Shown piece after piece: positions 17,168 to 25,522 of a DNA stretch of 64,000 nt. Both the position numbers and the translations under genes were made by a program. This DNA comes from Christiangramia aestuarii. Lineage in GTDB: Bacteria > Bacteroidota > Bacteroidia > Flavobacteriales > Flavobacteriaceae. The stretch is taken from positions 124,001 to 188,000 of the forward strand of contig NZ_VJVW01000003.1 of NCBI RefSeq assembly GCF_009735585.1. Reading direction: 5' to 3'. Each line of letters begins with the position of its first letter. Position 1 is the first letter of the stretch. The notes under the pieces are model-generated. The model saw nothing but the letters and a program-made list of their open reading frames with translations, was not told where the DNA came from and did not search any database.

Positions 17168-18297
17168 TAATTGAGTGGTTTATAAAATACCAGGTCGTAT
17201 TCGTCTAACAAGCCAGGATGGAAGATCTTGATAAGATCCTTTAAAATAAGATCTGGCCTCTGTGGACCCAGTTCATAAAAGAGGATGCCACCGGTTTCCC
17301 CTCGGGAAAGACTAACGCTGTAAACATTCCTTTCCCGAACGGCTCTGAACCTTCTATAGTGTTCAGACTCGTTGAACAGTTGCTCATAAGATTTGAACTG
17401 ACCGGAACTCACCCAATACTCTGCGCTTTCAGCTTTTTCGAGTACACTTTCAAATGCCAGGGATAAGCTGCCTTCACCTTCGGAATCTGCATAAAGATAA
17501 TTTGAATTGGCATCTGCAAGAAACTGTGCTTGCCAGGAATTCCCGTTAGGCATATACCACTGGTCATTATACATTGAACCCGAGATCACCTTTGGGCTCG
17601 TCTGAGCTGAAGCTGCCAGTTCTTTTGCTTGCAGGTATTCAGATTTGATCTTTTTGAAAATCCTTTCCGCTTCTTTTTCCTTGGCAAAAAGGGCTCCGAA
17701 GAATTTGATCCATTCAGCCTTTCCCAGAGGGGTAAGCTCGGTCCAGTCACCATTATAGATCACCGGGATACCTGTCTTCTGGATGGTTTCAAAACTTTTG
17801 TTGGAGGCGTCTATGGCAAAACCTATCACCACATCGGGCGCAAGGTCTATAAGTACTTCTGTATTGATATTCTCGTTCTGGCCTAATTCCGTGATCTGGT
17901 CTGAGTCGATCAGTTTCCTGGTTCTTTTGGATGAAATATAATTCAAACCTGGGAAGCCAATAAGCCTTTCTTCCTCGTTTAGAGCCTCCAGGGCAGGAAT
18001 ATGTGTAGTGGAGGTAACCACGATCCTTTTTACAGGGACTTCCACGACCTGGTCGAATTCAAGATCTTCAGGAATATCTGCATCTTTTTCTTTTAGAAGA
18101 TATATGAAATCCTCCTCGGCATTGGGCCAGGGAGTTTTCACTGTAATCAGGCTGTAAGCTTCAAATTTTGAAATGGAGAACCCACTGGCATTTTCGATCT
18201 CTGTTTCATTAGAATCCATATCAATTGCCTGCCGCCCTGTTTTTTCCTTACAGGATATAGAAACCAGAATTAGAAATATGAAAATGATCTGTCTCAA
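17167..18297 (-). CDS. btuF: BtuF-like periplasmic substrate-binding lipoprotein
   Basis: A 376-residue protein starting at TTG 18297 (no in-frame ATG gives the signal peptide): residues 2-15 are hydrophobic and end in the lipobox VSISC, so Cys16 is the lipidated residue. The helical-backbone type substrate-binding fold shows VKRIVVTSTTHIPALEALN, DLAPDVVIGFAID and WIKFFGALFAKEKEAERIF; the second lobe has WYMPNGNSWQAQFLADANSNYLY. This is the FhuD/BtuF class. It delivers substrate to BtuC-BtuD. The gene has its own divergent promoter and lacks the riboswitch that governs the receptor side. Confidence 0.88.
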   Translation of the reverse strand: MRQIIFIFLILVSISCKEKTGRQAIDMDSNETEIENASGFSISKFEAYSLITVKTPWPNAEEDFIYLLKEKDADIPEDLEFDQVVEVPVKRIVVTSTTHIPALEALNEEERLIGFPGLNYISSKRTRKLIDSDQITELGQNENINTEVLIDLAPDVVIGFAIDASNKSFETIQKTGIPVIYNGDWTELTPLGKAEWIKFFGALFAKEKEAERIFKKIKSEYLQAKELAASAQTSPKVISGSMYNDQWYMPNGNSWQAQFLADANSNYLYADSEGEGSLSLAFESVLEKAESAEYWVSSGQFKSYEQLFNESEHYRRFRAVRERNVYSVSLSRGETGGILFYELGPQRPDLILKDLIKIFHPGLLDEYDLVFYKPLN

Positions 18298-18350
18298 GAT
18301 GGTCTGTTTGAGCTCAAAAGTAATATTATTTAAATTTTTGAGCCGCTCTA

Positions 18351-18358
18351 CAAACTTA
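18351..18358 (-). promoter_or_regulatory. -7 element of the btuFCD promoter
   Basis: On the reverse strand TAAGTTTG (18358-18351) matches TAnnTTTG; the -33 position has only ATTT. The leader to the TTG start would be roughly 45 nt, too short for a riboswitch. Confidence 0.5.
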
Positions 18359-18383
18359 ATTGTTTAATTTCGCAGTGAAATTT

Positions 18384-18692
18384 TGGTTCAACGCCGATTT
18401 ATTTCTGCGTGGATTAAAAGGGAATCAGGGGAAGTAGGGATCTGAGTTTGAAGAATAAAATTTTCTAAAGCCGATCCCGAAATAAGGTCTCAGATAAAAT
18501 CGATCTTATATTTTACTTCATAAACCTGAGCTGTTCCCGCAACTGTATGCTTAGTCCCGATAATTATTGGGATGGCTGCAATAATTCTTCAAACCACTGT
18601 CAAAAAATTGATGGGAAGGTGAATTGCAGTACGTGAGCCAGGAGACCTGCCTGAATTTCAACTAATATCGAGTGACTTTCGGGATAAAGGTC
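18384..18692 (+). ncRNA. Cobalamin riboswitch upstream of the btuB-like gene
   Basis: The B12 box GCCAGGAGACCTGCC at 18637-18651 is exact. Upstream stand the other conserved blocks in order: GGTTC (18385), GGGAAT (18420), AGCTGTTCCCGCAACTGT (18529-18546), CACTGT (18595-18600) and GGGAAGG (18613). A hairpin GACTTT/AAGGTC (18674-18692) with loop CGGGATA follows the box; TCGGGA (18679-18684) is complementary to TCCCGA (18555-18560), as expected for the L13-L5 kissing loop. The hairpin ends 8 nt before the ATG, so ligand binding probably blocks translation initiation. Between 18426 and 18528 sits an extra stem (CAGG/CCTG, GAAGTA/TACTTC, TCTGAG/CTCAGA), a long P6-type extension. A possible -7 element TAATTTCG is at 18365. 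Confidence 0.93.
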
Positions 18693-18700
18693 GGCAGATT

Positions 18701-20530
18701 ATGAACTGGAAACTATACTATTTATTCACCTTAATTGCATGTTGTTGCCTTAGTGCGACGGCTCAAAATGATTCCATAAACTGGCTGGATGAAGTTAGGC
18801 TAAGTGATGTTAAGCTTAAGACCAATTCTGAAGGACAGTTTGTAAAAAAACTGGATGATTCCTTAATTCAGCGATCTGAGCCTTTACTGACCTCATTGCT
18901 GAAATTCAATTCACCTTTTTATTTCAGGGAGAATGGCTACGGAATGGTTTCCTCGGCTTCAGTAAGAGGAACAGGTGCAGCTCAGACCGCCGTGATCTGG
19001 AACGGGATCAATATCAATTCACAATTTACCGGTCAAACAGATTTTAATACCGTTAATACCAGGGTTTTTGATAATATCAGCTTGCGACCTGGTGGAGGAA
19101 GCGTTGTTTATGGAAGCGGAGCTATAGCCGGGACCATTCATTTGAATAATGAATTTGAATTCAATGGCGAATCCAACAACCTGGCGGCTATCTCTTACGG
19201 AAGTTTTGAAACCATTGAGGGGACATATACCGGAAGCTTCTCCAGTGAGAAGACCAGCGTGAATATAGGCCTGGCTGGTATCAGTTCAGAAAATGATTAT
19301 CCATATCCGGGCTTTGAAGCGCGCAATGAGAACGGTGATTTCTCTAATATCTCCCTAAATGCTTCCATAGCTCACTGGTTAGGGAAAGCGCACATACTTA
19401 AGTTATATTCAAATTATTATAAAGGAGATAGAGGTTTTTCAGGTACCCTTTCCCAGCCCTCCAATAGTAAATATGAAGACAGAAATGCCCGGAATTTACT
19501 AGAATGGAAATCATTCTTAGGAAAATTTACAAGCAGCCTGAAGCTTGCATGGCTGGATGAAAATTTTAAATATTATGAGAATAGAGATTCTTATTCCTTC
19601 AGCTATGGAAAGGCACAAACCGCCATATTTAAATATGATCTGAAATATGAGCTATCAGACGCTATTGAGGTAGACCTGATCGCTGATTATACAAATATCG
19701 ATGGGGAAGGAACAGGAATAGCAGATGCACATAGGAAGATTGGAGGGGTAGCGGTGCTGTGGAGTCACGAGCTGCATGAATTCAGTTATGATCTGAGCCT
19801 GAGACAGGAATTCTCAGATATTTATGAATCCCCATTATTATTTTCTGCTGGAGCTGGTTACCGGTTTAGCGAAAACTACCTTTTAAGATTCAATACTTCC
19901 CGAAATTTCAGGATGCCCACTTTTAATGATCTTTTCTGGAGGGAGGGAGGCAATCAAGACCTTCAGCCTGAAACCTCACTACAGGCGGAAATCGGCAATA
20001 ACTTTAGTTTTGGCGAATTAGACCTAAATTTAACTGCATATTATATAGATATCAATAACCTGATTAGGTGGGTGCCCGATGAATCGGGAGTGTGGCGACC
20101 TTTAAATACAGCAGAAGTCTATAACTATGGTGCTGAAATTTTTTCTAGCTGGAGGATTCAGGTAGGAGGAAATCCTTTAATCCTTAGCGCCAACTATGCC
20201 TTTACTAGGTCCATAGATCGTAAGAATGGGAAACAGCTTATTTATACTCCAAAGCATAAGGCAGGTTTTTCCACGGGGTACAGCTTCAATGGTTTTACCC
20301 TGCTTTTAGAGTCTCTTTATAACGGAAGCATCTATACATCTTCAGATAATCGCTACGAGCTGAATTCCTATAAATTTGTGAACCTTGGACTAAATTATTC
20401 ATTTTCGAATACAACTGGGGTTTTAGTAGGATTTCAGATCAACAATATTTTCAATGAAGAATATCAAAGCCTACCTTCCAGGATCATGCCTGGCAGGTCA
20501 ATTAAATCTACTCTAACAATTAAATTTTAA
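18701..20530 (+). CDS. btuB: TonB-dependent outer-membrane receptor, probably for cobalamin
   Basis: A 609-residue protein with signal peptide (LYYLFTLIACCCLSATAQ). The plug domain (about 50-150) has SASVRGTGAAQTAVIWNGININSQ, FDNISLRPGGGSVVYGSGAIAGTIHL; the rest is a 22-strand beta-barrel with aromatic alternation, TSRNFRMPTFNDLFWREGGNQDLQPETS near 405-432, and a C-terminal Phe (STLTIKF). Size and motifs fit BtuB (E. coli 614). It imports the ligand with TonB energy. The riboswitch in its leader makes vitamin B12 or another corrinoid the substrate. The surface lipoprotein gene starts 2 nt after its stop. Confidence 0.92.
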   Translation: MNWKLYYLFTLIACCCLSATAQNDSINWLDEVRLSDVKLKTNSEGQFVKKLDDSLIQRSEPLLTSLLKFNSPFYFRENGYGMVSSASVRGTGAAQTAVIWNGININSQFTGQTDFNTVNTRVFDNISLRPGGGSVVYGSGAIAGTIHLNNEFEFNGESNNLAAISYGSFETIEGTYTGSFSSEKTSVNIGLAGISSENDYPYPGFEARNENGDFSNISLNASIAHWLGKAHILKLYSNYYKGDRGFSGTLSQPSNSKYEDRNARNLLEWKSFLGKFTSSLKLAWLDENFKYYENRDSYSFSYGKAQTAIFKYDLKYELSDAIEVDLIADYTNIDGEGTGIADAHRKIGGVAVLWSHELHEFSYDLSLRQEFSDIYESPLLFSAGAGYRFSENYLLRFNTSRNFRMPTFNDLFWREGGNQDLQPETSLQAEIGNNFSFGELDLNLTAYYIDINNLIRWVPDESGVWRPLNTAEVYNYGAEIFSSWRIQVGGNPLILSANYAFTRSIDRKNGKQLIYTPKHKAGFSTGYSFNGFTLLLESLYNGSIYTSSDNRYELNSYKFVNLGLNYSFSNTTGVLVGFQINNIFNEEYQSLPSRIMPGRSIKSTLTIKF

Positions 20531-20532
20531 AG

Positions 20533-21609
20533 ATGAATTTCAAACACTTAGTCTTATTTGCCTGTATCCTGTTTTTCTTCAACTCCTGTGATGATGAAAC
20601 AGATTGCTGCCCAATGCCAGAGCCTGAAAACGAAGCCGAATTCGAATCAGGGATTTTCGTTTTGAACGAAGGTAATTTTGGTTCGGCCAATGCGAGCGTG
20701 AGTTTTATCAATATGAACGAAGGGCAGAATAAGGCCCAGGTTTTCAATAGTATCAACGGATACTCTTTGGGTGATACCGCCCAGAGTATAGAGATGCATG
20801 AAAGCATGGCATTGATCGTGGTAAATGTTTCTAACAAGATCGAGGTTGTGAACAGGTATACTTTTCAAAGTCTGGGGTCTATCCAGTCTAATCTCGATAA
20901 TCCAAGGTTTGCCGAGGTGGTTGGGGAAAGGATCTTCGTGACCAACTGGGGTGATGGTATGGATGCTGAAGATGATTTTGTTTCGGTTTTCAACCTAAGT
21001 GATCTTTCATTTATTGATTCTATTCCGGTTAGTGAAGGCCCGGAAAAGATAATTGCCTCAGGAGAAAAACTGTTCGTGGCGCATAAGGGAGGCTTCTCCT
21101 TTAATAATATCGTATCTCAGATAAATGCTGAAAGCCTTATCGTCGAGACCGAAATCGAAGTAGGGGATGTACCTGTTTCTATTGTTTTAGATGGAAACGA
21201 TCTTTGGGTGCTATCTTCTGGAAAACCCTCTTATGCCGATAACGAAACCGCGGGGCAGCTATCGAAAATCGATGTTATAACCAATGAAGTAACCGAATCT
21301 TATGAATATCCTCAGTCAGACATGCACCCGGCTAATCTAAAACTGAGCGGAAATAAAGCATATTTTACTATAGATAAAGCGGTTTTTGAACTAACACCTG
21401 GCGAGGAACTGCCAGCCACCTCAAAATTTGAGATGGAGGAGGTAGAAGTACTTTACGGTTTTGAGATTTATCAAAACATGATTTATGTTGCCTCTCCTCA
21501 CCTTGACTTTACCGGTGATGGAAGCTTATACATTTATGATCTTAGTGAGGGTAGATTAATTGAGAAATTTACTACCGGAATTAATCCCAATGGGATATAT
21601 TTTAATTAG
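20533..21609 (+). CDS. Surface beta-propeller lipoprotein of the cobalamin locus (DUF5074/YncE-like, BtuG-type)
   Basis: A 358-residue lipoprotein: signal FKHLVLFACILFFFNSC, with Cys19 followed by DDET, a Bacteroidota surface-export type signal. The body consists of repeated blades of about 40-50 residues: GIFVLNEGNFGSANASVSFIN, GDTAQSIEMHESMALIVVNVSNKIEVVN, NPRFAEVVGERIFVTNWG, GPEKIIASGEKLFVAHKG, VPVSIVLDGNDLWVLSSG. This is the YncE/DUF5074 propeller pattern. In Bacteroides the propeller lipoprotein BtuG caps BtuB and captures B12 with very high affinity; the same order behind a riboswitch-controlled receptor suggests the same job here (inference). Co-transcribed with the receptor; terminator follows. 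Confidence 0.85.
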   Translation: MNFKHLVLFACILFFFNSCDDETDCCPMPEPENEAEFESGIFVLNEGNFGSANASVSFINMNEGQNKAQVFNSINGYSLGDTAQSIEMHESMALIVVNVSNKIEVVNRYTFQSLGSIQSNLDNPRFAEVVGERIFVTNWGDGMDAEDDFVSVFNLSDLSFIDSIPVSEGPEKIIASGEKLFVAHKGGFSFNNIVSQINAESLIVETEIEVGDVPVSIVLDGNDLWVLSSGKPSYADNETAGQLSKIDVITNEVTESYEYPQSDMHPANLKLSGNKAYFTIDKAVFELTPGEELPATSKFEMEEVEVLYGFEIYQNMIYVASPHLDFTGDGSLYIYDLSEGRLIEKFTTGINPNGIYFN

Positions 21610-21628
21610 CCAAAATTCATATGAATAA

Positions 21629-21661
21629 AAAAGCCCTCGCTGAGATGCGAGGGCTTTTTTT
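21629..21661. terminator. Bidirectional terminator between the btu operon and the S41 peptidase gene
   Basis: AAGCCCTCGC (21631-21640) pairs perfectly with GCGAGGGCTT (21647-21656); A and T runs flank both sides. Confidence 0.9.
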
Positions 21662-21681
21662 GGTATTTCTATGGAATTAAT

Positions 21682-23220
21682 TTATTTCTTGAACTCCGGA
21701 GTTTTGATTTTTGCAGGATCGATCTTCGGTAGATCATCTATATACATATTGCGATAAGCATCTTCATCCTGATTGCTTTCAGCAACAAATACCGGGGTAA
21801 ATGAACCTGCTTTTATAGCTTCCTCAAGCTGTCTGTTCCCAGAGATCTGGTTTAGTGCAGTTGCAAGTAAAGGCTCGGTAGGCTCACCAAGAACTCCGAA
21901 ATTATCCCAGGTCTCACTCTTCGAGATATCCGGAACCAGGCCTTCAGGATATGCTTGGCCATTTGCATTCACAGAAGTTGAAATTAGTGGCTGAATAGCA
22001 TATTTATGATCAGGGTTCAAATTCTTCTTTTCATAATATGGAACATCAGCATCATATAAGGTTACAGAAGCCTGAACCTTACCTACGGTTTTTTCGCCAA
22101 TATGCACTACATCAATATATGGAGCAAGCCCATTGATTATAAGTTCACTGGCAGAAGCAGATGATCCTGTGGCGATTACATATACTTTATCCAGGTTAAG
22201 ACTGTTAATAGGCATTGGCGTGTGATTTTCGTGACCTGGATCTGATTCATCGCTGTCAAAGATCATATCATCAAACCTGGTCATCTTTGCATTTTCGCTG
22301 AGCAGACCTTCAATATTATCATTATACCTGGTCCTGATAAGAACTTCACCTTTAAATTGACCTGTGATCATACTAGCAAGATCTGCGGCGGTAGAAACTC
22401 TACCTCCACCATTATATCTAAGATCAAGAACCAATTCTGTTACATTGTTATTCTTGAATTCCTGGAATACCTGGTTAAGTTCACCATCAAAATTGTGAAC
22501 AAAACTGTTATACATAAGATATCCCACCTTAATTCCGTTAAGGTCTATAGTTTTGGCTACAAGAATTGGGTTTTCTGTCAATTGTTGCTTTACTACCGTG
22601 ATATTTTCCCCGGTAGTTTCAATTCCTGAACCTGTGAATTGCGCCAAACCTAAGGTATAGGTGTCTGGGGCCAGGAGGGTTGAGTAATTACCTAGGGTTA
22701 ATTGGGTGCCGTCAATTTCTGTAAAAATCATTCCGCGTTCAAGGCCAGCTTCGTCTGCCGGAGAGCCTGGAATCACATACCTGATAATACCGGCCAGGTC
22801 ATCAGACTCACTCCTATTGATAAAAGAAAGGCTAATATTAGCTCCAGAAGTTTTCCTAATTCCGGCAAAACTGGCTTCCAGTTTCTCGTAATCGTCAACG
22901 ATCCAGCTAAAATCATCTTCTGAATAAACTAATCCATTTTCGAAGAATGATTCCGGCGAATTCCATTCGTCTAAATAAGTAATATATTGTTTTTCAGTTG
23001 AAAATGCATCATCCTGTAATTTAGGAACGTATGCTTTGTAAAGGTACCAGAAGTTCATGGCTTCCCAGATGAAATCCTTGATCTCGAGATCAAGATTTCC
23101 TTCAATGGTTAAGGTTTCTTCGGGTTCCTTGGGTTCTGTAACAACAATATCGTCATCGGAACATGAACTGATAAGCCCTGTAGCAAGGACTGCAAAAAGT
23201 AAAAATTTATAAAATTTCAT
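21682..23220 (-). CDS. S41 family C-terminal processing peptidase, surface lipoprotein
   Basis: A 512-residue protein with signal peptide and lipobox (AVLATGLISSC); Cys20 is followed by SDDD, the surface-export signal. An N-terminal helical segment (about 40-110) precedes a PDZ domain (YVIPGSPADEAGLERGMIFTEIDG, about 165-190) and the S41 core: LDLRYNGGGRVSTAADLASMI and the nucleophile Ser in ATGSSASASELIING (about 350), with Lys in GEKTVGKVQAS about 25 residues later. The catalytic Ser-Lys dyad is thus present. Related to proteases such as tricorn-core/Prc. Substrates unknown. A single gene, sharing a terminator with the B12 operon. Confidence 0.9.
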   Translation of the reverse strand: MKFYKFLLFAVLATGLISSCSDDDIVVTEPKEPEETLTIEGNLDLEIKDFIWEAMNFWYLYKAYVPKLQDDAFSTEKQYITYLDEWNSPESFFENGLVYSEDDFSWIVDDYEKLEASFAGIRKTSGANISLSFINRSESDDLAGIIRYVIPGSPADEAGLERGMIFTEIDGTQLTLGNYSTLLAPDTYTLGLAQFTGSGIETTGENITVVKQQLTENPILVAKTIDLNGIKVGYLMYNSFVHNFDGELNQVFQEFKNNNVTELVLDLRYNGGGRVSTAADLASMITGQFKGEVLIRTRYNDNIEGLLSENAKMTRFDDMIFDSDESDPGHENHTPMPINSLNLDKVYVIATGSSASASELIINGLAPYIDVVHIGEKTVGKVQASVTLYDADVPYYEKKNLNPDHKYAIQPLISTSVNANGQAYPEGLVPDISKSETWDNFGVLGEPTEPLLATALNQISGNRQLEEAIKAGSFTPVFVAESNQDEDAYRNMYIDDLPKIDPAKIKTPEFKK

Positions 23221-23361
23221 AAGAAAGTTAAGGGTTAATATATTTCTAACAATTTTTTTCTAAAAATAGGCACATATTCAGAAATAAAAAATTTCTTGTA
23301 ACAAAACTATTTCACATTCGTCGTAAAGGTGAGAAGGCAGTATAAAACTAACCACAACCTA

Positions 23362-23871
23362 ATGAAAGAACGCACCTTCCTGAATATAATAGATCCTGTC
23401 AAGGACAAAATGTACCGATTAGCTTTAAGGCTCCTCACCTCAAAGGAAGCAGCCGAAGATGCTACTCAGGAAGTAATTCTGAAATTATGGAGCCGCAAGG
23501 AAAAGATCAAGCATTATGCCAATATTGAGGCCTTTGCGATGACGGTTACTAAAAATTACTGCCTGGACCAGTTAAAACTGAAGTATAATAATAATATGAG
23601 AATCGTTCATCAGAACTATGAAAGTAACCATCCTTCATTACAGTCTGAAATTGAAGTGAACGATGAAATGGAATGGTTAGGCAAGATCGTTGCTACATTA
23701 CCTGAACAGCAGAAAATGATCTTTCAGCTAAGGGATATCGAACAATACGATTACGACGAAATCGCTGAAATCATGGAAATGAATCAAACCGCGATAAGAG
23801 TATCTCTCTCCAGGGCAAGAAAAGCCATTAGAGAGAAATTAATAAAAAAACACAACTATGGAATTAGGTAA
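23362..23871 (+). CDS. ECF-type RNA polymerase sigma factor
   Basis: From ATG 23362 the protein has 169 residues. Region 2 spans about 10-70 (MYRLALRLLTSKEAAEDATQEVILKLW), region 4 about 115-160 with an HTH (LPEQQKMIFQLRDIEQYDYDEIAEIMEMNQTAIRVSLSRARKAIREKL). No extra domains. The upstream GTG at 23329 would add 11 residues (RRQYKTNHN) unlike other ECF starts, so ATG is chosen. It overlaps the putative anti-sigma gene by 14 nt. This pair followed by two DUF4252 genes is a recurrent Bacteroidota cassette. Confidence 0.92.
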   Translation: MKERTFLNIIDPVKDKMYRLALRLLTSKEAAEDATQEVILKLWSRKEKIKHYANIEAFAMTVTKNYCLDQLKLKYNNNMRIVHQNYESNHPSLQSEIEVNDEMEWLGKIVATLPEQQKMIFQLRDIEQYDYDEIAEIMEMNQTAIRVSLSRARKAIREKLIKKHNYGIR

Positions 23872-24304
23872 AATAGAAAAGCTTCTTGAACGCTATGATG
23901 AAGGGGAGACTTCACTAGCCGAAGAAAAGATTTTGAGAGAATACTTCCTGAGGGAGGAGGTTCCAGAACATTTAAAGAGTTACCAGATGATGTTCATGTT
24001 CTCTACCCGCCAGGCAGATGAGAAGTTGGAAGAGGAGCCCAATATCTCTAAATCCAGGAAAGACTGGTACTCGTGGACCGCGATAGCTGCGATCCTTGTA
24101 GTAGCACTGGGAATATTCTTTTTTAATCAGCCGGAAAGGATGAATCATAATGATCTTGGAACCATAAGTGATGAACAGCAGGCCTATGAAAAGACCAAAG
24201 AAACCCTCAACATGATCTCCCAAATAATGAACGAAGGGAAATCTGACCTGGTGTACCTTAAAGAATTCAACAATACAAAAGATAAAATAATACAAATAGA
24301 CTAA
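23858..24304 (+). CDS. Putative anti-sigma factor, single-pass membrane protein
   Basis: A 148-residue protein with an acidic cytoplasmic N-terminal part (IEKLLERYDEGETSLAEEKILREYFLREEVPEHLKSYQMMF), one TM helix at about 72-90 (WTAIAAILVVALGIFFF) and a helical periplasmic tail of about 55 residues. Start overlaps the sigma gene, implying coupled synthesis. No zinc-binding HxxxCxxC motif, so it is not a classical ZAS anti-sigma factor; the role is inferred from position and topology. The LERYDEGETSLAEE segment is common in Bacteroidota proteins next to ECF sigma factors. Confidence 0.7.
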   Translation: MELGKIEKLLERYDEGETSLAEEKILREYFLREEVPEHLKSYQMMFMFSTRQADEKLEEEPNISKSRKDWYSWTAIAAILVVALGIFFFNQPERMNHNDLGTISDEQQAYEKTKETLNMISQIMNEGKSDLVYLKEFNNTKDKIIQID

Positions 24305-24315
24305 AACCAGAAACC

Positions 24316-24843
24316 ATGAATAGATTCGTAATTACCCTCCTGTTAGCCATAGCGCCCATGTTTTTACAGGCTCAAAATTTTGAGAAGTATGAAGACATGA
24401 AAGAAGTAGACGCAATGGTAATGACCAGCAAAATGTTTAAGATGCTGGCGAAAGTAGACCTAAGTGAAAATGATCCCGAAGCTAGGGAATATATGAAGCT
24501 CATAGAGAACCTGGATCGTATCCAGATTTATAAATCATCGAATTCACAGGTGATGTCCCAGATGTCTGCCGACGTGAAGTCTTATTTGCAAAAAGCTTCC
24601 CTGGAAGAGCTGATGAGGGTTAACAATGAAGGGCAGAATATAAAGTTCTATTCTGCACCGGGTAAGAATGACAATTATGTAAAGGAGCTTTTTATGTACC
24701 TGGAAGGTTCAGAAAACGATAAGCCAATGTCGGTTATCCTTAGTATAACAGGGGAAATAGATCTAAGCCAGTTATCTAAACTAACTTCAGACCTTAAAGT
24801 TCCAGGTGCGGAAGAATTAAAGAAAGCCAACAAAAAATCCTAA
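24316..24843 (+). CDS. DUF4252 domain exported protein
   Basis: A 175-residue protein with a signal peptide (RFVITLLLAIAPMFLQAQ). The mature part is a DUF4252-type domain: TSKMFKMLAKVDLSENDPEAREYMKLIENLDRIQIYKSSN and LEELMRVNNEGQNIKFYSAPGKNDNYVKELFMYLEGSENDKPMSVILSI are seen as two alpha/beta halves. It ends 4 nt before the next gene. DUF4252 function is unknown; it accompanies ECF sigma/anti-sigma pairs and could be a regulatory or target protein of the regulon (inference). Confidence 0.85.
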   Translation: MNRFVITLLLAIAPMFLQAQNFEKYEDMKEVDAMVMTSKMFKMLAKVDLSENDPEAREYMKLIENLDRIQIYKSSNSQVMSQMSADVKSYLQKASLEELMRVNNEGQNIKFYSAPGKNDNYVKELFMYLEGSENDKPMSVILSITGEIDLSQLSKLTSDLKVPGAEELKKANKKS

Positions 24844-24847
24844 ACAA

Positions 24848-25462
24848 ATGAAAACATTAAATATACTAGTTGCCGCTTTTGTAATGGCTGTTCTTAGCTC
24901 TTGCAATAACGAGAAATCACTTCAGAAGTATTATGTGGATAATCAGGAAGATACTGATTTTCTAGCCCTGGATATCCCTGTAAGTATGTTTGCCAATGTA
25001 GAGTCCCTGGAGGCTGAACAGAAGGAAACCATGGAGAGTATCAAGAAGATCAATGTATTGATGCTGGAGAAGAAGGAAGATCCTGCAAAATTTGAACAGG
25101 AAAAGCAAAAGCTGAATGAGATCTTTAAAAATGATAAATACCAGTTATTGATGAAATATGGCGGGGGGAATAGAAAGGCAGCACTTTATTTCACCGGTGA
25201 TGACGATGCGATCGATGAATTGATCGTTTTTGGTTATGATGATGAAAAAGGGTTAGGAGTAGGAAGAGTACTTGGAGAAGATATGAACCCAGAAAATATC
25301 ATGAAACTGATGAAATCTTTAGAGAAGGACGATATCAATGTAGAGGGAATAAAAGGGATTAGTGAGATCTTTGGTAATTCCGGGACAAAAAATGATTCAG
25401 TGAAAGTAGATATGGAGACTGAAACTGAAAGTGCAGCAGAGGTAGATTCTGGCGATGAATAA
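24848..25462 (+). CDS. DUF4252-like lipoprotein
   Basis: A 204-residue lipoprotein: NILVAAFVMAVLSSC gives Cys19, followed by NNEK (non-acidic, hence perhaps periplasmic). The mature part begins KSLQKYYVDNQEDTDFLALDIPVSMF and continues with a Lys/Glu-rich helix, a KYQLLMKYGGGNRKAALYF strand region and an acidic Glu/Asp/Ser tail (ETETESAAEVDSGDE). It appears to be a paralogue or relative of the preceding DUF4252 protein. It is the last gene of the cassette; a strong terminator follows. Confidence 0.8.
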   Translation: MKTLNILVAAFVMAVLSSCNNEKSLQKYYVDNQEDTDFLALDIPVSMFANVESLEAEQKETMESIKKINVLMLEKKEDPAKFEQEKQKLNEIFKNDKYQLLMKYGGGNRKAALYFTGDDDAIDELIVFGYDDEKGLGVGRVLGEDMNPENIMKLMKSLEKDDINVEGIKGISEIFGNSGTKNDSVKVDMETETESAAEVDSGDE

Positions 25463-25482
25463 TAATTTGATTAGTTGAGGGA

Positions 25483-25521
25483 AAAGCCCCGAATTGAATT
25501 TTCAATCGGGGCTTTTTTTAT
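25483..25521. terminator. Bidirectional terminator, DUF4252 cassette / purB
   Basis: AAAGCCCCGA near 25482-25492 pairs with TCGGGGCTTT near 25506-25515; T run to 25519 and A run on the other side. Confidence 0.88.
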
Positions 25522-25522
25522 T

